Assembly (NCBI GenBank): GCA_008921705.1
Contig: VFFE01009197.1
Location: 1,774,716-1,838,715 of the forward strand
DNA from: Burhinus oedicnemus
Taxonomy: Eukaryota; Chordata; Aves; Charadriiformes; Burhinidae
Direction of reading: 5' to 3'
DNA: 64,000 bases
The notes beneath the pieces are model-generated. The model was not told where the DNA came from and did no database searches. It worked only from the letters and a program-made list of their open reading frames with translations. Below, piece after piece: positions 36,985-48,045 of this stretch. Positions within the stretch are counted from its first letter, which is position 1, and every line of letters begins with the position of its first letter. The translations under genes were made by a program, and so were the position numbers.

Positions 36985-38934
36985 ATGGAGGACATGGGAA
37001 CTACTCTAACCAAGGAAGAAGAAGCGGTCCTAAAGTTCCTCCAGTGTATGCTCTCTAGGAGAGGAATTAAATATGATACGCCTACCTTGAAGGCGCTCTT
37101 AGGATGGGCGCGGGACAGATCATTGATCCCCAAAGTGGAAGCTGCTTTAGCTCAAGATACTTGGGCAAGAGTTGGGGCACTGCTGTGGGATGACGTTAGT
37201 AAGGGATCCAAGGAGGCATATCGACTCTCTACTGCGTGGAGGCTTATTTCAGAGACTTTAAAAGAGTTGGAGGCAGAACGACAGACCGCTACCTCAGCAT
37301 GCGCTGCTTTCTCGCAGGGGGGGGAGGGCTCCCCCACGGGACTTTCGTTTGGAGGGGCAGCCGGTGGTGTTGTCCCAGGACCCAGAGGGAGATCAGGGCC
37401 ACCAACAATTCCCGTGAGGACTCCACTTCAGCCCCAGGGGAACGTTGAACTACTGCCGGAGGACGAGGGGTTCCCTCCACCACCTGAGATTCCTTTTTCT
37501 CCGCCTGCGACTGACGAGATCACGGCGGCTGCGGAATCTGCGCCAGAGGAGCCTGCGCCGGAGGCGGCCGCGCCGGAGGAGGCTCCCCCTCCCTCTCTTT
37601 ACCCACCGCTGCCACCGTCGGTTCCGTCGTCGCCCGGCGGTGGTGGGGGGGCGACTAAGGGAGGTCCAAAGGACTATCAGTTTTGGGAGTTGGTAAAAAA
37701 ACTTGAGACATTGGAAGCTCGCTTGGAGGGGCGGTTCAGTGATCCTAATCTGTCCCCTGCCGCCCCGCCCCCTGCCTGTCCGTTCCCCCCCCATCCTCCT
37801 AATCTGTGGGCCGGGATGGAGGGCGGAGCAGGGATCGGGGGAGGGAATCCGAGTTTTCGTAATCGGTGGAAAGGAGTGATTAGAGACGAGGCAATAGAGG
37901 GTGTTTTTCTGGAAGCTTCGGCATATCCGGTGCTTGTGGGACAGGGTGGGGGACCAGAATGGGAACCGTTAGACTGGAAATTACTGAAGGAAGCTAAACA
38001 GGCCGTCAGTGAGTACGGCATAGGTTCATCTTATACAAAAGCATTGTTGCAGCATCTGTTTACTTCCAACCTGCTGGTGCCACATGATACTAAGCAAATT
38101 GTACAGATGTTGTTAAGTCCATCACAAAAACTTCATTTCTTTAGCACTTGGCAACATTTGTGTGACCAGGAGGCAGCCAGAGGACGCCAGCAAGGGGATC
38201 CTTTATATGGGGTGCAAACACAAATGCTTATGGGTACAGGGCCTTTTGTACGACCCGACTGGCAGGCTAATCTCGCCGAGCCAGTACTCCAGATGAGCCA
38301 AGAACTGGCACACAAGGCTCTGCTAAGTATTCGAGGAGAAAAGGTGGCTCCAGTTTTTACAGGTATCCGTCAGGGGCCAACCGAGCCATATTCGCAGTTC
38401 ATTGATAGATTACATGCTGCCATCTCTGTGCACCCTGATCTCGATGAGACCATGAAAGCAAAATTTTTAGATATGCTTGCCTTTGATAATGCTAATGAAA
38501 AGACACGTAAAGCTCTTTCTACTCTTCCCCGTGGCAGTACCACTGCTCAGCTGTTGGAAATGGCCGAGCGAGTCTTCACTGCTGACCAGGCTGCTGTTAT
38601 GGCAGCAGCGGTACGAGCCACTGTGCGCCCTTTGCTGCAGTCACGTGCTAAAGGACCATCAGACAAAAAATGTTTTAATTGTGGTAAGCTAGGTCATCTC
38701 CGGAAGGATTGCAGGAATGCTGCGCAGGATCAACTGAAAAGGGGTAAGTGGTGTGACAATTGCAGATCTGGCACACATTACACGGCAGAGTGTCGGCGGT
38801 CGGGAAACAAGATGCAGAGCGCGTCTCGGTCCCCTCATGTGACAACACAAATGTCGGGGGCCGTGCAGGGTGCTTGGACCACTGCGCCGCTGCCACAGCA
38901 GGGAGTGCAGGAGTGGACTTGGCAACCGCAGTAG
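36985..38934 (+). CDS. gag: Endogenous retroviral Gag polyprotein, intact 649-codon frame
   Basis: The frame runs from an ATG in strong context (GGCCATGG) to TAG. A second ATG at 36994 (codon 4) starts MGTTLT, which fits N-myristoylation, so the matrix may start there. Residues about 1-110 resemble a helical betaretroviral matrix. Residues about 130-235 are Pro/Ala/Glu-rich and contain LYPPL (205-209), a candidate ALIX-binding late motif; no PPxY or P(T/S)AP is seen. Capsid follows, with a major homology region at about 461-481 (QGPTEPYSQF). Two CX2CX4HX4C knuckles (Cys563-Cys576 and Cys590-Cys603) mark nucleocapsid. There is no internal stop or frameshift, which is unusual for an old copy and supports recent insertion. 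Gag assembles immature particles at the membrane; expression here is not shown. Confidence 0.95.
   Translation: MEDMGTTLTKEEEAVLKFLQCMLSRRGIKYDTPTLKALLGWARDRSLIPKVEAALAQDTWARVGALLWDDVSKGSKEAYRLSTAWRLISETLKELEAERQTATSACAAFSQGGEGSPTGLSFGGAAGGVVPGPRGRSGPPTIPVRTPLQPQGNVELLPEDEGFPPPPEIPFSPPATDEITAAAESAPEEPAPEAAAPEEAPPPSLYPPLPPSVPSSPGGGGGATKGGPKDYQFWELVKKLETLEARLEGRFSDPNLSPAAPPPACPFPPHPPNLWAGMEGGAGIGGGNPSFRNRWKGVIRDEAIEGVFLEASAYPVLVGQGGGPEWEPLDWKLLKEAKQAVSEYGIGSSYTKALLQHLFTSNLLVPHDTKQIVQMLLSPSQKLHFFSTWQHLCDQEAARGRQQGDPLYGVQTQMLMGTGPFVRPDWQANLAEPVLQMSQELAHKALLSIRGEKVAPVFTGIRQGPTEPYSQFIDRLHAAISVHPDLDETMKAKFLDMLAFDNANEKTRKALSTLPRGSTTAQLLEMAERVFTADQAAVMAAAVRATVRPLLQSRAKGPSDKKCFNCGKLGHLRKDCRNAAQDQLKRGKWCDNCRSGTHYTAECRRSGNKMQSASRSPHVTTQMSGAVQGAWTTAPLPQQGVQEWTWQPQ
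38802..38808 (+). promoter_or_regulatory. -1 ribosomal frameshift heptamer GGGAAAC (gag-pro)
   Basis: In the gag frame it reads G GGA AAC, the exact X XXY YYZ arrangement, inside the gag/pro overlap and after the second zinc knuckle. The pro frame is open from about 38,755. GGGAAAC is a known betaretroviral slip site. A possible 8-bp stem (38827-38834 with 38856-38863, one G-U pair) lies 18 bases downstream. Confidence 0.88.
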
Positions 38935-39193
38935 ATGTTACATTAACCACTACCGAAGTTACCTTAATTGACTCCGATCAGAAAGGTCCGTTAGGGTACG
39001 GGCTGAGTGCTCTCTTGATAGGACGATCTTCAGTTTCTCGTCAAGGCATTTTTATCATACCTGGTCTTATTGATGCGGATTATGAAGGAGTTATAAAAAT
39101 TATGGTATATACTTTAACACCTCCAATTACTATTCCCTTAGGATGTAAGATTGCACAATTAATTCCTTTTCATGCTGCAGTCCCTCTAGTTCT
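38802..39193 (+). CDS. pro: Retroviral pro frame: dUTPase domain, truncated by gap
   Basis: After -1 slippage the frame continues with no stop to the gap. It shows dUTPase motif 1 (SAGVDLATA, from 38904), motif 2 (GYGLSALLIGRSS, GRSS at 39021-39032) and motif 3 (PGLIDADYEGVI). dUTPase hydrolyses dUTP, limiting uracil incorporation during reverse transcription. In betaretroviruses it is the N-terminal part of the Gag-Pro product, just before the aspartic protease. Motifs 4 and 5 and the protease active site would lie in the gap. No inactivating change is seen in the visible part. Confidence 0.92.
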
Positions 39194-40054
39194 NNNNNNN
39201 NNNNNNNNNNNNNNNNNNNNNNNNNNNNNNNNNNNNNNNNNNNNNNNNNNNNNNNNNNNNNNNNNNNNNNNNNNNNNNNNNNNNNNNNNNNNNNNNNNNN
39301 NNNNNNNNNNNNNNNNNNNNNNNNNNNNNNNNNNNNNNNNNNNNNNNNNNNNNNNNNNNNNNNNNNNNNNNNNNNNNNNNNNNNNNNNNNNNNNNNNNNN
39401 NNNNNNNNNNNNNNNNNNNNNNNNNNNNNNNNNNNNNNNNNNNNNNNNNNNNNNNNNNNNNNNNNNNNNNNNNNNNNNNNNNNNNNNNNNNNNNNNNNNN
39501 NNNNNNNNNNNNNNNNNNNNNNNNNNNNNNNNNNNNNNNNNNNNNNNNNNNNNNNNNNNNNNNNNNNNNNNNNNNNNNNNNNNNNNNNNNNNNNNNNNNN
39601 NNNNNNNNNNNNNNNNNNNNNNNNNNNNNNNNNNNNNNNNNNNNNNNNNNNNNNNNNNNNNNNNNNNNNNNNNNNNNNNNNNNNNNNNNNNNNNNNNNNN
39701 NNNNNNNNNNNNNNNNNNNNNNNNNNNNNNNNNNNNNNNNNNNNNNNNNNNNNNNNNNNNNNNNNNNNNNNNNNNNNNNNNNNNNNNNNNNNNNNNNNNN
39801 NNNNNNNNNNNNNNNNNNNNNNNNNNNNNNNNNNNNNNNNNNNNNNNNNNNNNNNNNNNNNNNNNNNNNNNNNNNNNNNNNNNNNNNNNNNNNNNNNNNN
39901 NNNNNNNNNNNNNNNNNNNNNNNNNNNNNNNNNNNNNNNNNNNNNNNNNNNNNNNNNNNNNNNNNNNNNNNNNNNNNNNNNNNNNNNNNNNNNNNNNNNN
40001 NNNNNNNNNNNNNNNNNNNNNNNNNNNNNNNNNNNNNNNNNNNNNNNNNNNNNN
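39194..40054. other. Assembly gap, 861 N
   Basis: The unknown bases lie inside the provirus, between the dUTPase coding region and the 3' LTR. The missing sequence should include the first 120 bases of the 3' LTR, the rest of pro, and pol and env if present. Confidence 0.99.
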
Positions 40055-40325
40055 ACGGTAAGAGAGTAAACAAGAATGGAGGAGGAGGTTGCACTGAAGG
40101 CGGAACCTGAAGCAGGATGTAGGTGGACAAAGCATCCGCTTGGACTTGTACTTTGAGCCAATCAAGAGTAGCCTTAGGCGCGTGCTTAATGAGGTAAACC
40201 AATCAGTAAGTTGTTGGCGCGTTATCTCGAACAGCACAACGTATATTAACTGAGCTATCTGCGCAATAAAGCGGCATTAACCTGATCACATTGGTCGTGT
40301 TGTGTCCGAGCCTTCTGCGTCAACA
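40055..40325 (+). repeat. 3' LTR of class II ERV (5' part lost in gap)
   Basis: Corresponds to 36536-36809 of the 5' LTR. Differences are ACGG for ATGG at the start, GGCGGAACC for GGCAGAACC, and loss of one GTT near 40,298. The CCAAT, TATA and AATAAA elements are retained. It ends GCGTCAACA before the AGGGCG duplication. Confidence 0.95.
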
Positions 40326-40331
40326 AGGGCG
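40326..40331 (+). repeat. Target-site duplication AGGGCG, right copy
   Basis: Immediately follows the 3' LTR and is identical to the left copy. It confirms that both LTRs belong to one integration rather than a false join. Confidence 0.93.
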
Positions 40332-41927
40332 CTTTGAAGGAGAAGCCGAGGCTGCAGCGGCTGCAAGGGTGAGAGTGCACACCTACCTCAACTCCTGTCT
40401 TCAGTAATTATCGCTACGCCACCTGTGTTTTCACATCGGGCAAAGTGTTTCAGGCACCTTTTTTTTGGTTTTGTGACTCGCACAGGAACCCTGAGTCTGT
40501 CGGGAGTCGGAGATGTGAAGCAGGGAGAGACCACAGGCTGGGGGATGCTCTGAAGGACAAAGAAGAGGGGTCTCTGAACTCGATCAGTCTCACTTCTGTA
40601 AGAGAAGGTTGGGAGGTTGCTTTTTTGGTTTGGTTTCGTGTGTTTTAGGAAATTGTTAAGCTTTTAGAAAACTTTTCCCCTTCCTTGTTTACTACAGAAA
40701 ATACTTGTCATCTTCGCATTTCAGTTGTTTCTTGATACTTACAATTCTTCACTTTTGGTTTTGTACATGTAGGGGGAGATTTTCTGATCTCTGGGACAGT
40801 CAGAGAAGATCTTAACTTTTAAAATAGTAATTCCCTTTCTAGCAGTGCTATAAGTTTATTAAGAAAAAAAGAAAAAGCTCTATTTATCAGCCATGATATA
40901 GTTTCCTAAAGTACAAAACGTCTTTTGATCAGGTAAGCTAACCTGGAGCTGTGCTCACGAGTTGGTGAGGGTATAGCTCAGAAGTTAACACAGATTTTTC
41001 CGTACCCCGACAACTTCTGAAAATGTGATCCCAGGGCTTCCAACTTGTATTGCTCTGCCTTTTTGGAAGAGAAAAATAAATCAAAGGAACAAGTAAGAGT
41101 GAAAAGAGCAGGGGTCATCTGTAAAAATATATGGAGGGCAATCTGTAAGTAACCAACATCCTGCAAGCTTCAAAAACCTGAATAACAGTGTGTCTCTTAC
41201 ATTTGCACTAGACATGTTTCATTTTCAGTCACAGGCAGAGTCCAAGCCTTATTCTGTATTCTCAACCCAAGAGTGGAAATTGCATGTTGGTATCCATCAC
41301 GTGTTTATTGCGTTTCTCGTTCTGGATGGCGGCCGGGTGCAGGGTTGAAGCTGGAGCTGGGGGCTCGCTGCAGACTGTAGATACAGGAGAACAGCCAGGT
41401 GTTTTCTAAAAGCTGTTGTGAATTAGAGGTACAGCAGCTGGCTCATGGCTCAGTTACTGAAGATGCCTAATAAATACGATCCCTCTTGTTTTTTCCAGTG
41501 TAAAGCAAATGTCAGAAAAACAGAGAAAGCTCCTGTCCTCACAGGGCAGGGGAGATTTAACTATGAAGAATGTGGCTTCCTCATCCTCATGCGAAGCATT
41601 TTGATAAAATGAGAGACAGCATGTCCCTGGACTTTCATTTCTCCCCTCAGGGGGAAAGTCTGTACTCTCAAAATATCTGAGGGTTGTCTTCCAGGCTCGG
41701 GTCTCTGTGTTTGCTCTGAGGATCCAGTCTACCGCTGTCTGCTCACACTGATTCACTTTCTGAGAGTTTTGGTGTCATGACCCTGACGCATCCGACAGAA
41801 AGTAAGAGCAGTTTACTCTAAATTTAGAGCACAGCAGGGTGCAGCTGGGATTAAGTGGGACAGTGACCAGATCAGCAAGGCTACAAGCTAGCTCAGTTTG
41901 ACTTGTTCCAAATAGTTGAACACTATT
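40332..41927. other. Non-coding interval
   Basis: No gene or repeat recognised. Confidence 0.55.
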
Positions 41928-42102
41928 TCATAGAATGGTTTGGGTTGGAAGGGACCTTAAAGATCATCCAGTTCCAACCCCCCTGCCATGGGCAAGGACA
42001 CATCCTACTAGACCAGGTTGCTCAAAGCCCCGTCCAACCTGGCCTTGAACACCTCCAGGGATGGGGCAGCCACAGCTTCTCTGGGCAACCTAGGCCAGTG
42101 CC
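41928..42102 (-). mobile_element. CR1 LINE 3' end fragment
   Basis: Minus-strand CR1 3' UTR: TCATAGAATGGTTTGGGTTG, CCCCCTGCCATGGGCAAGG and GGCCTTGAACACCTCC are visible. It is truncated near GGCCAGTGCC. Confidence 0.94.
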
Positions 42103-45100
42103 TATTTTCTTTATTTTACTGTGTTGAGTGCTGCAGTTTCAAAAGAAAGCTTGAGCTCTGCACTCATGCAGAGCCGGAGCAGCTCCAAGCACGGTGGGCT
42201 CGGAGTAGCTCAGATCTGGGCAGCCCTGCTGGGTGGACTCTGGTTCGGCTGCGTCCTGACCCGCTTGCACATGGGGAGGGACCTCCTCATTCAGCCTGCC
42301 AGGGGACTCCAGGGACCTCTGTGGCCTTGTTTTCCTTTTGCCATATATGATTTCTGGTCTCCATCCAAGCACAATCCTAATGCAGGACGATAGTGTTGGT
42401 CCTGAGAGCGAGGGGGTACCTGCCGTCAGAGCCCCCTTCCGGCCTGCGCTTCTCCATATCCTGCTTCTCTCTTTGAGTATGAAGTGGTTTGGTACAGTTT
42501 ACTCCAGAGGCGAGACAGATCAGTTTTGGCCTAATCACTGAAGCTTTCATGCTGCTGTGGTTGACTCCAGGGTTACGTCTGCAGGCTGTAGCATCGCATC
42601 GAACTGCTTTGAAAGATTATAGCACTTCTACACTTTCAAGGGATGATATAGCCTGTTTTCTAACCGTTTACAGAAATCCTTGAGATACAGTTTTGTGGTC
42701 CAAGGAAATAACTCCACATTCTGAGCTGTTAATGTATTTTTATTAAGCAGCTCATTCTGATGATGATGAGAATATACAACACATGTACTTTTTTTTCCAG
42801 ATTAAAATGGGGCAGTTTAGTTTCTGGGGAAAAGAACTATGTCAAACATGCTGCTCGGGAGTCATGGAGGGGAGGGAGAAAGATTTGCCATTGACTAATT
42901 TAAGGGATGCTCTAATCGGCTGCAACATTTAAACAAGCTTCTCTTCATACATATATTGGGCCATTTTCTGTACTAAATGGCTCCATTAAATGGTTTTCCA
43001 GGACTTAGGCTGGCCAGACAGCTATTAAAGTCAATGGGAGTTTAGCCTCCATAAGAAATGGAGCATCAGTTCTTCTGCCAGGTGAAATATATCATTCAAC
43101 AACAGCTAAACTCTTGTTCGGAGAATCCAGCAAGCTAATGTAAACAAGGACATAAAGCTTCTCAAATCCTGCTGAGCTGTTTTTGCAGAGGTAATGTCTT
43201 TTACAGCACTAAAATCAGTTCCATGGGAAAGCGAGCCGGGAACCGCATTGGGGCCGCATCTCCAGCCGGAGGAGTGGGGACCGCTCACCAGGGACGGCCC
43301 TGAAACGGAGTGGAGCAGCTGAAAGCTGAAGGCAATTCCTCTGTTTTAGAAGAGAGAGTGAGTTCTTCCAGAAGCAAACCAAGAGTGCGTCTTCCAGAGC
43401 TTCCCGGAGCTTCCTGTGCTGAAAGCCTGTCTCTAGAGACTAGCAGGTTACCTTGTCAGAAATGCCCTATACATCAGGTGCTTTTGCAAACATGCAAAAG
43501 AACAAAAATCCTTCAAAAATATCTTTGGAAAGGACTGGCATTGCCAAGGCTGTGAGTTATTTGGTTGTGATTAGGTACAAATCTCCAGTTGGAAAAGAGC
43601 CTCTCCAGCAGGTCGATTCTCACTCGGGTATCGTAGTCCTTCCTAGAGTAAAGATTAAGAATTAAATGGAATTTATTTTTCTTGAAGAAATTTCAGAATA
43701 TTTTTGGTTTCCCAGGACTGAAAATAGTTTGACAATTAAAGACTGAATTGGTCGGGGAAAAAGAGGACAACCATTTCGTTTTCTTTACTGTGAAAAATAA
43801 TGGTCATGTTGTAATTTCTTTGAAAAAGAATGATAATAGCTAAACCCATCTATTTAAAAGATTTTTTTTTTAATTTTGTTTCATGGATAGCTTGTTTTTT
43901 TCAAAACAACAACCCAGGAACATGTTTCTTGGAATGTGTTACTGTTAGTGAAGTTTCATGCACACACACACACACAAATGAATAATTTGATTAAAAGCTA
44001 CTGAGCTGTGATGGGGATGGTGTCCTGAAACCCGCTGTGCAGGGTGCGAGGGGCCTGGTTCTAGCCAGGACATGTAAGTGCAAAATGGAGAGTGAATTCC
44101 AGTCTTGGTGGGTGACTCCTAGAGTGTAAATCGAGGGTAAGAGCCCACAGCTGGGCAAACACGGCCTGGTGCTCGCTTGCGCTCTTGTCAGGTTGTTTGT
44201 TTTTCATTTACCTCCGTCAACACAATGTAAAACTAGATACAGAAGAAGATTTCTTGTATGACTTTTTGGAGGAGAAAAAGATGTTGCATCGAAGACAGGC
44301 TTCCATGGCCAAATGGGTACTAAAGAAAAAGGGCATCAGTATTTCCTTTTAGCTAATGGCTGAAGCTTGCCGTTTGCTTCTCTCTGTCATGTAAATAATC
44401 TGTGCTGCTGTCTGCCGCCGTGTCCCCCTCCTCTCGTGTGCTCCTGGAAAGGGGATGGGTGGCCCAGCATTTATTTGCATAAATGCACATACCTGGTATT
44501 CTTAAATACATAGTCACAGTACTGTAGCAATGCACAGAGGGAGGCTGTGGGCAAGGGCAGCCAGAAGGTTTTTCTCTTTGCTTGCTTTATTTTATTTGCT
44601 TGGAATATGGGGGGCTGCAGTCGTCTGGTGGTCCGAGAGAAATTGAAATGCCCTGGCTCAGAAGCTGAGAGCGACCTGGTTTGGTGGTTGGGAGCTCTGC
44701 AGGGGCTGTCTCGCTCTGCTTTCCCGGGCTGCGCTAGGGAAACTTGTTCTACAGAGTTTTGTGCCCCCAATGTTACTCCCGGGACCTGGGTTCTCCTGTG
44801 GCAGCTGTGCCCTGAGCACTTCTGGGCTGGCCGGCAGCCTGCTGCAGACTTTAGGCTCTTGGGGGCAACAAATAGTCATAAAATCCCATGGGAGAACATT
44901 ATGGAGAAGAGGATATGGACTTCCAAAGGTTACCAGATATTTCACAGTTAGATTACGGGGACCTGTTTTTCAGGAGGGTAGATGGATGTGGTGTGGTGTT
45001 GGTAGCGGAGAGAGCAACCCATCAATGCCGGGGACCTGCGCCGAGCACAAACGTGCTGAGAAAAGGTACGAGACTGCTCTGCCCTTGCGTGCCACGTGTG

Positions 45101-45332
45101 CTGAGATCGGAGTCTCTTGATGTCTTTTTTTTCTCTTGGTAGGAGAAACCTTCGGTTCTTGCTGGGGTATATAGGAAGAGCTGTGGGTCAGCTGTAAAGT
45201 TTCACAGTGAGAGGTCCCGTCACTGCTGTAGCTCACTCAGAGGATCCTCCACGTACCTCCTCAGCTTGCTCTAGCCCGTGTTGCCTTTCTAAACCCTGAC
45301 AGCAGCCTGCAAACCTGGGGCCTTTCAGTAGG
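42103..45332. other. Non-coding interval
   Basis: No gene recognised. It contains (CA)8 at 43961-43976. Overlapping ORFs at about 44,550-45,140 (up to 134 codons) carry no known domain. Confidence 0.5.
43961..43976 (+). repeat. Short microsatellite (CA)8
   Basis: Eight uninterrupted CA units. Confidence 0.9.
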
Positions 45333-45612
45333 GCCTGTTGCACTAGGACAAGGGGCAATGGTTTTAAACTAAAAGAGAGGAGATTCAGACTAGGTATAAG
45401 GAAGAGCTTTTTTTATGCTGAGGGTGGTGAGACACTGACCCAGGTCGCCCAGAGAGGTGGGAGATGCCCCATCCCTGGAAACATTCCAACTCAGGTTGGA
45501 CAGGGCTCTGAGCACCCTAATCTGGTTGAAGATGTCCCTGCTCATTGCAGGGGCCTGGACTAGATGGCCTTTAAAGGTCCCTTCCCACCCAAACTACTCT
45601 ATGATTCTGTGA
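45333..45612 (+). mobile_element. CR1 LINE 3' end, more diverged copy
   Basis: Sense CR1: GGACAAGGGGCAATGG, GGGTGGTGAGACACTGACCC, GGTCCCTTCCCACCC and the tail TCTATGATTCTGTGA. It differs more from the other copies, suggesting an older subfamily or insertion. Confidence 0.92.
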
Positions 45613-48045
45613 AACCAAAACTGCTGCTGCTGCTGTTGCTTGGTACTGAGTGCAACGTGCACCCCTGGGCGGCGCTGGTTTATGGCTCAGGTTCCCAAGT
45701 AATACTCCAGACACTTATTATTTTTTTCCCCTAGTGTATTCCTCCATTTTGGGGAGTTATGCCTAAATATAATTTATTATTGACGGGGAAAAAACCCTGC
45801 TGCTTGTAGAAAAACAGGTTGTAAGGTAGTGGGATTTGTTTATGGGCAGTTGTTTTCACTATATGGATTGATTGCACAGCTGATGCCTGCTTTTATCTGC
45901 TCATGTATCTCTGGATACTAATTTATCCTGTCTTGTTTATCAATGCTGCTATGTAGTCAGAGAGTGATTTTTCTAGTCTAGGAATTTCCTGTGGAACAGG
46001 AGGCAGCCTTTCAAAGAAATGCAGGCTCAGGGTTTCTGAAATGCTGATTTCATCTCTGGGAGAAAAAATGATTTTGTTCCTTTTCACTGCAGTCCCAGAG
46101 ACAATTTTATTGGAGTCTTCTCACACCTCTCGCTGTTCGTTTGGTCTTCTACAGCCACATGCAAGTGCATCACCGATGGAACTTTAAGAGCTGTGGTGTA
46201 TTGTTCACAGATTTAATTTGGGAGTAAAAACTGGGATTCTGCCTCCTTCTACTGTTTTGGTACCTCTGTGTATCTCTGGCCAGGCATTGAAAGGTGGAAG
46301 TGACGGGTACCATGATGGATAAACCTGCAGGCGCTGCCCAGTGGGGTCCTGGTGCCCGGTAACACAGGCAGCAGCAGGCGGTCCAGCTGTCTGCACCTCC
46401 CTGGTCCTGGAGGGCTCATCTCACGGTGGCTCTGCACCGGAGAGAGGGACACAGCGGAACAGCAAAAAAAAAAAAAAAAGGCATCAGCTCCAGTAAGTAC
46501 TTTTCCCAAGTGCGTGTGAGACTGAGGGTGTCATTTGCTGGATGTAACACTCAGGTTTGTGGTGACGAGACCTCTCGAGCCTCGCTGCAGGGGCTGGTCT
46601 CAGCTGCCGTTGTCACTGGGTTGCGTGAATTTGGCCCTGAGCTGGAGGCTCTGCCAGCAGTGGGGACCCATGTCCAGCTCTGCAGTGATTCCCCAGGCAA
46701 AGTACTGATCCCAGGCTGGATCCTCTGCCTTTTGTGCATGAGGAGGGGCTGCACACACCCTCCACCAGCATTTTCCCTGCTCATCCCCTGGGAACGGACA
46801 TGAAAGTTTTCCAAGGGTGTTTTCGTGTTACGGTGTTTTTCACTGTTTGAGTTACTGAAGGCTGCTGAGGGACGGACGATTGCTCCCATGGCATCTCTCA
46901 CACCCCTTTGCTTGCAGGAGCACTGCAAGGACGCCAAAAATCACCTTCTCCCCCTTTCCCCTGCCCCGCTGCCCCCCCCAAATCATGGGCTGCCCCTGCA
47001 CACAGGGTTGCTCTTCAACAGGCTCCTCAGAGCAGATGTTACCCGTTGTTTACTCCTTTGCCTCCGTACTGACGTTTTTATACACAGAGAGCAGCCTGTG
47101 GTCCTGCTGGCCTTTTAACAGAAAGAAAATACCCTGTTCCATTGCTATTTGCTTGGTTTTTCTGGCGCTTGGCCACAGTGGGAGAGGAGGGTCTGCAGCA
47201 TCCCTCCTGCAGGCAGTTGCTCCCCGGCCATCGCCTTGGCACCCGTGCCCCGCTCCCAGTGTGCCGGGAGAGAGACCCCCCAGGGAAGGTGCCTGGCTGG
47301 CAGTGAGCAGCATTGCTATTGCTGCTCAAATACCTGCTGTGGGCCTCTCTTCTTTCTGGCAAAACCCATTTTGTGCTCTCCTGCTCCTTCTGGCCTGGCC
47401 CAAGGCCGGGCTGGGCTCAGTGCCCGTGGCTACCTGGGGAAAACGCTGTTGCCGCTTGACTTATTGAAGTGTGAGCTTGCTGCAGGTGACAGATTCCCTC
47501 TGTAATGTTTGCCCCCAGGGCTGTCTTTGCTGAATGTCCCCTTGTGCAGGCACCTCTGCAGCATCTGTCTGAGCGGGGACGTATCTCCTGAACAACCTTC
47601 TGCTGTTGCATTTGGGGAGTGGGATACCACAGCAGGGCTCTGCTCTGCCCTGGGGGACCCCAGCTGACTCCAGGACCTCTCCCAGGTCTCCTCCCTGAGC
47701 TGCATCCCATGGCTCGGCCCCGAGGGTGCAGCACACCAGGGCGAGGCAGACATCAGGTTAGTGCAAGAATTTCTCAGCCGGTTGCTGGTGACTCATAGCC
47801 AGAGTGCGCAGGAAAACTGCAGCCATGTTTCAAAATACCAGATGCTCTGTTGTTTCCTTCCCACGGTGGTTTTTCCATCGCCCCAGCCTTGGCCCACCAG
47901 CAGCCTGCCTGGACACTCTCCCTACTGTGCTTCAGCAATCCCGCTGGTCCAGGTCCTCCCGTTTCTATGGAAAGTGCTTCAGGTCAATGAGTCCCCGTTC
48001 TTCCTTATTTGGAAGCATGTCCTGGTGAGAGATGATTCACTGAAT
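45613..48045. other. Non-coding interval, GC-rich from 46,400
   Basis: No gene recognised. Bases about 46,400-47,800 are clearly GC-richer than average, which explains the many overlapping ORFs on both strands. None shows a domain. Confidence 0.5.

Larger units (their letters stand above)
36416..40325 (+). mobile_element. Class II (betaretrovirus-like) endogenous retrovirus, incomplete by assembly gap
   Basis: The layout is 5' LTR (36416-36809), Lys3-type PBS (36812-36829), leader with splice donor and hairpins, gag (36985-38934), and pro/dUTPase by -1 frameshift. It then runs into an 861-N gap (39194-40054) and the 3' LTR remainder (40055-40325). AGGGCG flanks both ends. Class II assignment rests on the 6-bp duplication, the Lys primer, two CCHC knuckles in Gag, the GGGAAAC slip site and dUTPase at the start of pro. 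Near-identical LTRs and an open gag show a recent insertion. The remainder of pro, all of pol and any env are not visible, so competence cannot be judged. Confidence 0.95.

Noticed and set aside
37445..37794. Arg/Pro-rich ORFs in other frames of gag (83 codons +, 114 codons -)
   Set aside because: These are shadows of the GC-rich Pro/Ala/Glu linker of Gag, with no independent signals.
38760..40237. Apparent long ORFs crossing the N gap on both strands
   Set aside because: Their length comes from unknown bases read as open. Only the + frame up to 39,193 has real dUTPase motifs.
44547..45142. Overlapping ORFs up to 134 codons, one with an acidic, coding-looking start (MGEHYGEEDMDF)
   Set aside because: No family recognised, no consistent splice structure, and competing frames are equally open.
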